Both the position numbers and the translations under genes were made by a program. This document shows, piece by piece, positions 56,896 to 64,000 of a stretch of DNA of 64,000 nucleotides (positions within the stretch are counted from its first letter, which is position 1; each line of letters starts with the position of its first letter). A model generated the notes under the pieces. It did not search any database and was not told the origin of the DNA. It worked only from the letters and a program-made list of their open reading frames with translations. Source of the stretch: Oxalobacteraceae bacterium (GTDB lineage: Bacteria > Pseudomonadota > Gammaproteobacteria > Burkholderiales > Burkholderiaceae_D); NCBI GenBank assembly GCA_025352145.1, contig JANXTY010000030.1, positions 1 to 64,000 on the forward strand, written 5' to 3'.

Positions 56896-59639
56896 AAAAT
56901 TTATCTGGCATTCGAAGATTGCTCGGCCAACTGGTGGGACTGCCAGCATGGGTGGCTGAAATTTTATTTACGCTTATTGCGTTTTTCTTGATTGCCTCGG
57001 TATTAGGAATCGGCTTTCTCAGTTCCCGTAACTGGCCCACGGGAGGGGATGCTGCCTCGCATTTATTGTACGTGTGGCTTTATGCCGATGGTCTGTTGCA
57101 ATCGGGCCATGTCATGCCGTGGGTGCCAGAAGTATTCGCTGGATTTCCTTTCCTTTCTTATTATTTCCCATTGCCGTTTATCACGATGGCATTTCTCTCC
57201 AAGCTGATCGGTATCGCACCTGCATTCAAATGGGGGGGATTTTTGGCAGCCATGCTATTGCCTGGGGCAGTCTTGGTCGGGAGCAGGCGCTGGCTTCAAT
57301 TTGGTTGGATGCCTTCCTTATTTGCTGCCATCGGCGCGCTTTCGTTTGTATTTCACGAGCAAAATTCGATCTGGGGCGGGAACTTGCTTTCCACCCTGGC
57401 GGGAGAATTTTCTTATAGTTACGGGATGCTGTTTCTCGTGTTGTCAATGATGGCATGGTCACGTGCTGTATTTACTGGAAAAGGGTGGATATTGGCAGGC
57501 ATATTGGAAGCTGCATGCGGTTTTTCCCACGGATTTCCTTTGCTTGTCGTCGGTTTTTCCACTGTATTTTTGTTGTATGAAGGGGGCACTTTCAAGCGCA
57601 GCCTGGCCATGCTTGTGTATGGACATGTACTGGCTTTTTGCTTGTTAGCTGGCTGGTTGTGGCCAATGATTGAGATGCATAGCTTGACTGTGCCTAATGA
57701 CGGTTCTTTCCCCGTTACGGACTGGCGGGATATGTTACCCGCTACATTGTGGGTGCCACTCGCAGCGGGAATCGCTGGACTATTATTATGTTTGGTTCCT
57801 TCCGTCCGATGTAGTTGGGGTAGGAGACAAATGCAGGCAGCGCGGTATTTCAGTAGTGCTGCCGCGCTCGCTGCTGTGGCATTTATTGCGGGCAGTCAGC
57901 TTGGCTTGGCAGATATTCGTTTCTTTCCGATGACATGGCTGCTCGGCGTTATCGTGTGTGGATGGTTGTTTGGTCAGGCGCTATCGTCGTTTAAGTGGCC
58001 AGTCCCTTCAACTACCTTGCTTGAGCAGCCTGGTAGTGCGCGTATTTCAAAACAAAAATCGAAACGTGCACGTAAGCAAAATGAACTGGCTGTGGCAGCC
58101 TCTCGTATGGTATCTAGCGGCGCTACAGAGGTACCTTCCTATGCACATGCTACGGCAGTCACCAAGCCAGTTCTTTCTTATGTACGTATTTTATTGGTGG
58201 TTGCAGCATGTTTCGGTCAATTGGCCTGGCTCAGCGAACATGTGAATAAGGCGCCGGATTGGGGGTTGTGGAATCATTCTGGCCTGGATGCCAAACCGCA
58301 ATGGCATAATCTGAGCAAGTTGTTTCCTGCCTTGACAGGGGATCTGTGGAGTCCAAGACTTGTTTTTGAACATGACCCTGATAACAATGACATAGGCTCG
58401 ACACGGAGCATGGAAGCATTGCCCATGTTTCTCAACCACCGCCCTGTGACCGAAGGTTTGTATATGGAGTCCGCCATCATGGGGCCAGCCATTTATCAAT
58501 TGCAGTCCGAAATATCTGCGCGTCCCTCTTCGCCGTTGGCGCGTTTCCCCAGTGGTAGCCTCGATCCGGTCATGGCGGCTAAACACATGAATTTTTTTCA
58601 TGCGGATACCGTTTTGCTGCGTAGTGAGATGGCAAAAGAGGCGATTCAGAAAAGCGGTTTGTTTGACAAAGTGGCAGAGTCATTTCCCTTTGCTGTTTAT
58701 AAACTGAAAAAATTCGACAGTCATTTGGCGCAGGTCTTGACGCGACCTGTTCGATTATTTCCGAAAAAAGACTGGATGCAAGCCTCCTTTCTTTGGTTTC
58801 GCAATGCGGCTTCTTTCGACCGCTACCAGCCGGTGTACGAGACGGATCCCGGTACGCCAACTCCTCTGATTGCGGGTGATTCGATGGGTGTGCGTGAAGT
58901 CAAATTATCGCGCCATGAATTGGTATTCGAAACCGAGGCGATCGGCAGGCCACATCTGATCAAAATTGCCTACCATCCGCGCTGGCAGCTTGCATCGAAG
59001 GGAAAAATCAGTATTGCTGCTCCCGGTTTTATGCTGGTTACACCGGAAGAAAAGGAAATTCGTTTGGTGTACGGCCATACGTTCATTGGCAAGTTGGGCA
59101 TTGCTGTGACCTGTGCCGCCTTCTTGTTCCTCTTATTTTCTTTATGTTCTCTTTTTTGGTCGCGCAGGCGAGAGGCTTTTTCGGACGAAGTAGTTTCAGT
59201 AGCAGAGACGGTTACCCCAAACCGGTGGCTTGCGACTTGCTTGGCGTGGTTTGCGTTGCTGGTTAGCGGATTTTATTTCTATACCCACTCGCCGGAAGGT
59301 GTGTACCAGCAAGCATGGGAGTTAATGCGCGCCGATAAATTCGCGGATGCCGCTGATGAATTTGAAAGAGCGCTGAAATACCGGAAGTCTCCGGCCCAAA
59401 AAGAAGAGGCTTTATTCTGGCTAGCCAAGGCACAGGAAAGGGCAGGGCACCATAGCGAAGCCAAAGCCGCGCTGCGTGATCTGTGCGATCACTACCAAGG
59501 TTACTGGTTACCTGAAAGCCTCTTCACTCTTTCATTAATCGAGCGGCAAGAGGGGCATTATGGCGAGGCCGAGGTATTAGCTCTCAGGCTGCGGGAGGAA
59601 TATCCCAATAACCAATGGACCCAGAAATTGAAAGAATGA
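56892..59639 (+). CDS. Large membrane protein with PTPS-related domain and TPR-like tail
   Basis: Protein of 915 residues with about ten to eleven membrane helices in the first 450 residues, a long periplasmic part (about 455-740), one more helix pair (about 735-755 and 782-800), and a C-terminal TPR-like tail (about 805-915). The N-terminal segment GGDAASHLLYVWLYADGL is typical of the 6-pyruvoyl-tetrahydropterin synthase-related membrane domain, a GT-C-like glycosyltransferase group. It probably transfers a sugar or handles a polyprenyl-linked precursor; this is inference. It overlaps the preceding exported-protein gene and precedes gtrA-like gene. Confidence 0.78.
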   Translation: MKNLSGIRRLLGQLVGLPAWVAEILFTLIAFFLIASVLGIGFLSSRNWPTGGDAASHLLYVWLYADGLLQSGHVMPWVPEVFAGFPFLSYYFPLPFITMAFLSKLIGIAPAFKWGGFLAAMLLPGAVLVGSRRWLQFGWMPSLFAAIGALSFVFHEQNSIWGGNLLSTLAGEFSYSYGMLFLVLSMMAWSRAVFTGKGWILAGILEAACGFSHGFPLLVVGFSTVFLLYEGGTFKRSLAMLVYGHVLAFCLLAGWLWPMIEMHSLTVPNDGSFPVTDWRDMLPATLWVPLAAGIAGLLLCLVPSVRCSWGRRQMQAARYFSSAAALAAVAFIAGSQLGLADIRFFPMTWLLGVIVCGWLFGQALSSFKWPVPSTTLLEQPGSARISKQKSKRARKQNELAVAASRMVSSGATEVPSYAHATAVTKPVLSYVRILLVVAACFGQLAWLSEHVNKAPDWGLWNHSGLDAKPQWHNLSKLFPALTGDLWSPRLVFEHDPDNNDIGSTRSMEALPMFLNHRPVTEGLYMESAIMGPAIYQLQSEISARPSSPLARFPSGSLDPVMAAKHMNFFHADTVLLRSEMAKEAIQKSGLFDKVAESFPFAVYKLKKFDSHLAQVLTRPVRLFPKKDWMQASFLWFRNAASFDRYQPVYETDPGTPTPLIAGDSMGVREVKLSRHELVFETEAIGRPHLIKIAYHPRWQLASKGKISIAAPGFMLVTPEEKEIRLVYGHTFIGKLGIAVTCAAFLFLLFSLCSLFWSRRREAFSDEVVSVAETVTPNRWLATCLAWFALLVSGFYFYTHSPEGVYQQAWELMRADKFADAADEFERALKYRKSPAQKEEALFWLAKAQERAGHHSEAKAALRDLCDHYQGYWLPESLFTLSLIERQEGHYGEAEVLALRLREEYPNNQWTQKLKE

Positions 59640-59726
59640 AATCAGACAATTTGGCACGTCCATTGGACTGCGTAAGCAATATCCTTCCACTGTCAGATTC
59701 AAAAAAATAAATTAAAGGAATGCGCG

Positions 59727-60110
59727 TTGATTAGGCTTGCCGAACAATTCTCCAGATTCTTTATCGTTGGATGCGGCTCTGCAGTGGGGCATTATGGTTT
59801 GCTGATATTACTGGTCAGCGGTTTTGGTGTTGATGCTGTTCTCGCTTCGATTCCAGCTAGTGTGTTGGGTGCGGCGATCAACTATCTTCTTAATTATCGC
59901 TTTACATTTAAAAGCGAAAAACTACATCGCGAAGCTGCCCTGAAATTTTCCGTTATTGCCTTCATCGGAATTGGTTTCAATACATTTTTCATGTGGGTCT
60001 GCAAAGATTTACTTGGATTCCATTACCTCATTGCCCAATTGATTGCTACCGGCTTGGTCATGGTATGGGGATTTTTAGGTAACCGCTTCTGGACTTTTCG
60101 CGTTGCATAA
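59727..60110 (+). CDS. GtrA family membrane protein
   Basis: Protein of 127 residues with four membrane helices (FFIVGCGSAVGHYGLLILL, AAINYLLNYRFTF and others). GtrA-type proteins are thought to flip or carry polyprenyl-linked glucose or similar sugars for envelope glycosylation. The TTG start at 59727 has AAAGGA seven bases upstream; a nearby ATG at 59720 stops after four codons. It follows the PTPS-related protein by 87 bp, consistent with a glycan role for the set. Confidence 0.85.
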   Translation: MIRLAEQFSRFFIVGCGSAVGHYGLLILLVSGFGVDAVLASIPASVLGAAINYLLNYRFTFKSEKLHREAALKFSVIAFIGIGFNTFFMWVCKDLLGFHYLIAQLIATGLVMVWGFLGNRFWTFRVA

Positions 60111-60157
60111 CAATCTTGACCCATTCTGTGCGAGCTCAATACCTTGCTACGGCGGAA

Positions 60158-60898
60158 TCAGATTTTCGATTTGATGATGCCGATGGTGATTGCCCGGCTG
60201 ATCGCGTGGCGTGTTCCATAGACATTGAGTTTTGTCGCGACATTTTTGAGATGAAAATAAACGGTGTGTTGAGAAATACCTAGAATTTGCCCGATCTCCT
60301 GGCTGGTCTTTCCACTTGCGCTCCAATGTAGGCATTCCAGTTCTCGTGGAGATAATAGACGTGCCTGGCTAGGCGCTGTTTTTTGCCATAATATGCGTGC
60401 CGCTTCCGCTAGATACGATCCAAACAAATGCGCATCGGCATACTGCTCCAGCGACGCTAAAAAAGGAGCTGATTCCAGGCCATAAAAGTCGACGCGACAT
60501 ACGACATTTTCACCATATGCGCTCATGCTCAATCCATGTCCGATACCATGCGATTTTAATTTAGTGTAGGCCGCCGCTCCGGGCGCAAGTGCGCAAACCT
60601 GATCAACCTCCCAAAGTAGGGGCAAGCTTGACTTGGCAAGATGGCGATTGATGGAGTCTGAGTCGTCCATTTTATCGGTGGCAAATAAATCGAGAATCGC
60701 CGAGGGCAGGCTACTAAAGAAATGACACTGAAGATTGCCGTTGAGAGAAGCGATATTCATTTTCAACATGAAGTCGCTTATCCCGAATACTGTGATCAGG
60801 CTCGACATGCGTTCACGAAGCTCCTCCCAATCCTTTGAATTCAAGAGGGCCGTCAAGTCCGCGTTTGGCAAGGGCCGGTGTGAATTTTTTTTCTCCAT
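60158..60898 (-). CDS. LuxR-type transcription regulator
   Basis: Protein of 246 residues. An N-terminal domain (about 15-160) has the layout of autoinducer-binding regulators but is poorly conserved, so the ligand is uncertain. The C-terminal HTH (about 178-240) is clear: LSPRELECLHWSASGKTSQEI then ISQHTVYFHLKNVATKLNV. It starts 5 bp after the stop of the upstream receiver gene, so the two are translated together. No luxI-type synthase is in the window, so it may be an orphan. Confidence 0.88.
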   Translation of the reverse strand: MEKKNSHRPLPNADLTALLNSKDWEELRERMSSLITVFGISDFMLKMNIASLNGNLQCHFFSSLPSAILDLFATDKMDDSDSINRHLAKSSLPLLWEVDQVCALAPGAAAYTKLKSHGIGHGLSMSAYGENVVCRVDFYGLESAPFLASLEQYADAHLFGSYLAEAARILWQKTAPSQARLLSPRELECLHWSASGKTSQEIGQILGISQHTVYFHLKNVATKLNVYGTRHAISRAITIGIIKSKI

Positions 60899-60903
60899 AT
60901 TGG

Positions 60904-61917
60904 TTACGCCGTCATCCCGTTGGTTTGGTCACGCAAAAAATCTGCATAGGAATAAATGAGGCCGGGTAAAAAGCGTGGCGGCAAATCAAACAGCGCCCAA
61001 TAATAGTGTTGATTTGCGTGGGCTACTTGTGCGGGAAGGCAATAGGACATCCAGTCGTGGGCGATGGTTTCCGCATACATCCCGCCGCTGTCGAAAAAGA
61101 ACGGCACCAATCGCAGATCGCGCAAAGCAGTGAGCAGTTCAAATGGCGCGCCATTATCTTGGGCTGCTTCAAACTGCGACTGTAAACCGTCGCCGGTCTC
61201 AAGAACCATTAACGTTGCCTTACCGTCGATGTCAAAAAATAAAATACCAGTCGGGTTGGGGAATAAATAATATTCGACAAAACCATATCGAATGCACAGT
61301 TGCTGAACCAATTCGCCGATAACCGGATCGGATAGAAAGGCGTAGGAGTGACGCGCCAGTAAATCCTTCAGTGTGCGTGATAAGTCCGTAAAGTAGGCCT
61401 TACGCAGATCACGGATCCCATTTTCAAGATGTTCTAGTGCATCGGGATCATTTTTTTTAATGTAACGATCAATCAGCCCACGGTTAAATGCGCTAATGGC
61501 AATTTTCTCGTCGGCTTGGCCGGTGAAAAGAATTTTTTTGCAGGGTAAATCTTGCAATGCCTGACAAAATGCGACCCCATCCATTTCAGGCATTGCGTAA
61601 TCGATTACCAGCACTGAGGGAAATAAAAAACGTTCTGGATTCATGACGCGGCGATAAATTTGATCGATGTCAACGGCGACGGTACGTCGCTCGAAGGACA
61701 GCGTATGTTCGTCATAGCCGACATGAATTGGTAACTCGTCATTATCCGATCTGCTGTGTGCCTGCCTTAGCCACTGAATGGCGGCGTGGGGATCGTGGAA
61801 CACCTTCGTTCCAAGAGGCGATTGCAATCGAAAAACAATACTATCCAAGAAGCTTTGACTGTCATCAATCAGGACAGTCAAAGTTTGATGTTGGTAGAGT
61901 GGAAATTGGATGTGCAT
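60904..61917 (-). CDS. Unusual receiver-domain protein with extra insertion and new C-terminal domain
   Basis: Protein of 337 residues from ATG 61917; a GTG at 61950 gives a longer frame, and neither has a good ribosome site. The N-terminal 165 residues form a receiver with acidic pair Asp18-Asp19 (VLIDDSQSF), phospho-acceptor Asp106 (VLVIDYAMPEMDG), Thr132 and Lys154. The distance from the acidic pair to Asp106 is about 40 residues longer than usual, so there is an insertion around residues 55-95. The C-terminal half (about 165-337) is not an HTH and not recognised. It is coupled to the LuxR regulator. A relation to LqsR/JqsR-type quorum response regulators is possible but unproven. Confidence 0.72.
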   Translation of the reverse strand: MHIQFPLYQHQTLTVLIDDSQSFLDSIVFRLQSPLGTKVFHDPHAAIQWLRQAHSRSDNDELPIHVGYDEHTLSFERRTVAVDIDQIYRRVMNPERFLFPSVLVIDYAMPEMDGVAFCQALQDLPCKKILFTGQADEKIAISAFNRGLIDRYIKKNDPDALEHLENGIRDLRKAYFTDLSRTLKDLLARHSYAFLSDPVIGELVQQLCIRYGFVEYYLFPNPTGILFFDIDGKATLMVLETGDGLQSQFEAAQDNGAPFELLTALRDLRLVPFFFDSGGMYAETIAHDWMSYCLPAQVAHANQHYYWALFDLPPRFLPGLIYSYADFLRDQTNGMTA

Positions 61918-62073
61918 CAGACTACATGGAGCTGCTATTGGCACCCCCACCCTATAGATAAGTTTCAGCTAATGTAACAGAAATATACCGCATGATATGC
62001 TGCCACCACGGATATATGGGCGAAGTCAGAAGCATTTTTTCTGCCCCGCCAGCGCATTTTAAAAGGACGAGCA

Positions 62074-62805
62074 ATGGCCCGACAAGCCCGACTAGTGATT
62101 CCATCGCATGTGCATCATGTTCTTCAGCGCGGGCATGATGGACAGCGAATCTTCCAGGACGTTGAGGACTACCGCTCTTTTTTAGCTTGGGTCGGTAAAG
62201 CCGCCACATTATTTGGTGTGGCCATCCATGCCTATGTACTGATGCCAAATCATGTGCATTTTATGGTGACGCCGATGGATGAGCAAGGACTGGGACGCAT
62301 GATGCAGTGGGTAGGTCGTCATTACGTGCCGTACTTCAACCATAAATATGGGAGAACCGGGACGCTTTGGCAGGGTCGCTTTAAAGCGTCGGTTATCGAC
62401 GCAGAGCGTTACTTTATAACCTGCTGCCGGTATATTGAAAGCAATCCAAAGCGGTGTGGTCTGGTGGAGGATTTAGTGGAATTTCCCTGGTCGAGTTATG
62501 CCCATCATAGAGGCCTCAAATCGGACTTACTTATTCATGATCATCCACTCTATTGGGAGTTGGGTAATACGCCTTTCGAACGGGAGGCAGCCTATAAAGA
62601 GTTGATAGAGCAAGAACTTACTGAGGACGAGCTCATGCAGATAGATCATGCGGTGCTGAAGGGTTGGCCGCTTGCATCGTCGGATTTTCAGCGGCAGTTG
62701 GAGAAGCAGGTGAATCGAAGAATCGGATTGGCAAAGCGTGGACGTCCTCAAAAAATTGTCGCGAGTGTAGAAGGAGTATCAGAGCATGCGGGATTGAAGC
62801 AGTGA
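62074..62805 (+). CDS. REP-associated tyrosine transposase (RAYT)
   Basis: Protein of 243 residues of the Y1/HUH transposase family. HUH motif is MPNHVHF near residue 65, and the tyrosine region is the later CCRYIESNPKRCGLV. The C-terminal half is the long RAYT-type extension. AAGGA lies before the ATG. RAYT proteins are single-copy domesticated transposases tied to REP palindromes, but no obvious REP pair flanks this copy. It adjoins the receiver gene on the left and gltB on the right. Confidence 0.88.
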   Translation: MARQARLVIPSHVHHVLQRGHDGQRIFQDVEDYRSFLAWVGKAATLFGVAIHAYVLMPNHVHFMVTPMDEQGLGRMMQWVGRHYVPYFNHKYGRTGTLWQGRFKASVIDAERYFITCCRYIESNPKRCGLVEDLVEFPWSSYAHHRGLKSDLLIHDHPLYWELGNTPFEREAAYKELIEQELTEDELMQIDHAVLKGWPLASSDFQRQLEKQVNRRIGLAKRGRPQKIVASVEGVSEHAGLKQ

Positions 62806-63063
62806 GGACTTGCTTATGGCGTAAAACCGCTGTGTTGCCCTCTTTCTCCTAAGTGAGCGTCTTTGCTGGGACAGTTCGGCCTATGTCTTGAGCAGGGAAA
62901 AGGGGCGGGTATTTCATCATTCGATATTGCTATGTCCCCATTTAAAAATCTTATTTTCAGGTTGAAATATTAATCTACTCCGACCCTAATTATTTTTCTT
63001 GAGTATTCTTGCCGGCTGCACTATGCTGCTTTTTCTATCTCACCAAAGTAGTGGAGAACGCTC

Positions 63064-64000
63064 ATGCTTGCTCAAGGAATGTACGATCCGTCTAATGAAC
63101 ATGATGCCTGCGGCGTCGGTTTTATCGCCCATATTAAAGGCCAAAAAAGTCATTCCATTGTTGAACAGGGCCTGATGATCTTGAAGAATCTGGATCATCG
63201 AGGTGCGGTCGGCGCCGATAAACTGATGGGGGATGGCGCTGGTATCTTGATTCAGGTGCCGGATCAGTTTTATCGGGAAGAGATGGCCCGGCAAGGCGTG
63301 GACCTTCCGCCGCCGGGCGAGTATGGCGTCGGCATGGTGTTTCTCCCGCAGGAAAATGCCTCCCGCATCGCGTGTGAGCAAGAAATCGAGCGCGCGGTGC
63401 GTGCTGAAGGTCAAGTCGTACTCGGCTGGCGCAACGTCGCTATCGATGCCGACATGCCGATGTCCCCCATCGTGCGGGCAAGAGAGCCGGTCATTCGCCA
63501 GATATTTATCGGTCGCGGTCAAGACATCATGGTGACCGACGCGCTCGAGCGCAAATTGTATGTGATCCGAAAATCGTCCGGTCATGCGATTCAGGCGTTG
63601 AACCTGATTCACGGCCAGGAATTCTTCGTGCCGTCAATGTCTGCACGCACCGTGGTCTATAAAGGTTTGCTGCTGGCCGACCAAGTTGGCGTCTACTACA
63701 AAGACCTGCAAGACCCGCGTTGCATCTCGGCACTGGCATTGGTGCATCAACGTTTTTCCACCAACACTTTCCCTGAATGGCCGCTGGCTCATCCTTATCG
63801 CCTAGTGGCGCATAACGGCGAAATCAATACCGTCAAAGGCAATTTCAACTGGATGCGCGCACGTGAAGGCATCATGAAATCGGCTGTGCTGGGCGAAGAT
63901 TTGCAGAAATTATTTCCCCTCATTTATGAGGGACAGTCAGACACAGCATGTTTCGACAACGCGCTTGAATTGTTGTTGATGGCAGGCTACCCCATCGCCC
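63064..64000 (+). CDS. gltB: Glutamate synthase large subunit, 5' part
   Basis: Only the first 312 codons are in the window; the frame is open to the right edge. GltB makes glutamate from glutamine and 2-oxoglutarate with NADPH. The N-terminus MLAQGMYDPSNEHDACGVGF has a short propeptide; processing before Cys16 exposes the catalytic cysteine of the glutamine amidotransferase domain. Later motifs such as LDHRGAVGADKLMGDGAG, HQRFSTNTFPEWPLAHP and AHNGEINTVKGN fit the class II amidotransferase site. GGAG precedes the ATG at 63064. gltD is expected downstream. Confidence 0.95.
   Translation, partial: MLAQGMYDPSNEHDACGVGFIAHIKGQKSHSIVEQGLMILKNLDHRGAVGADKLMGDGAGILIQVPDQFYREEMARQGVDLPPPGEYGVGMVFLPQENASRIACEQEIERAVRAEGQVVLGWRNVAIDADMPMSPIVRAREPVIRQIFIGRGQDIMVTDALERKLYVIRKSSGHAIQALNLIHGQEFFVPSMSARTVVYKGLLLADQVGVYYKDLQDPRCISALALVHQRFSTNTFPEWPLAHPYRLVAHNGEINTVKGNFNWMRAREGIMKSAVLGEDLQKLFPLIYEGQSDTACFDNALELLLMAGYPIA

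Overview
The window looks like chromosomal DNA of a betaproteobacterium, most likely in Burkholderiales family Oxalobacteraceae (Herminiimonas/Janthinobacterium-like). This rests on gene content and protein style: cspA/clpS/clpA together, NADP-type icd, an alanine/lysine-rich exported protein, DUF883 and CsbD stress proteins, and gltB. No 16S gene is present, so the placement is inference. There is no plasmid, prophage or CRISPR signature. Most of the window is moderate in GC; a short stretch near 23.3-24.8 kb is clearly richer.

Layout. 0-12 kb is housekeeping: tRNA-Arg(CCT), uup, a SirB1-like gene, murJ, rpsT, a DUF192 protein, an Ala/Lys-rich protein, a short RsuA-family pseudouridine synthase, icd, a cold-shock gene, and the overlapping clpS-clpA pair. 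12-17 kb holds three polyamine genes (puuD, puuA and a spuC-type aminotransferase) and an exported esterase-like hydrolase. 17-25 kb holds an ABC importer-like pair without a binding protein, two integral membrane proteins, mobB, and a GC-rich hemerythrin/membrane-protein patch that ends in a 24-residue hydrophobic peptide. 25-27 kb encodes an exported beta-helix protein.

27-50 kb is a dense signalling region. A NarL-type response regulator, a membrane PAS kinase, a REC-GAF-GAF-PAS-GGDEF-EAL protein, a double receiver, a REC-kinase hybrid and a 2177-residue soluble kinase all read leftward. The large kinase carries eleven near-identical 92-residue HAMP-type units plus a partial twelfth. A rightward kinase-REC protein, two lone receivers, two paralogous Crp/Fnr-type regulators and a MEDS-domain protein follow. 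CsbD-like proteins, a glycine-zipper protein and a DUF883 protein (47-52 kb) are plausible stress outputs. The two regulator regions share a 19-bp near-identical upstream motif.

52-64 kb is mixed: mpg, a small Cro/C1-type HTH protein, dinB, a three-gene envelope/glycan-type set (exported protein, large PTPS-related membrane protein with a TPR-like tail, GtrA), a tightly coupled pair of an unusual receiver protein and a LuxR-type regulator, a REP-associated (RAYT) transposase, and the 5' end of gltB, which runs off the right edge. Small non-autonomous elements are also present: a 73-bp MITE with 7-bp target duplications between the ABC genes, a diverged relative 1.9 kb away, and a 121-bp IS5-like MITE just upstream of the rightward kinase.
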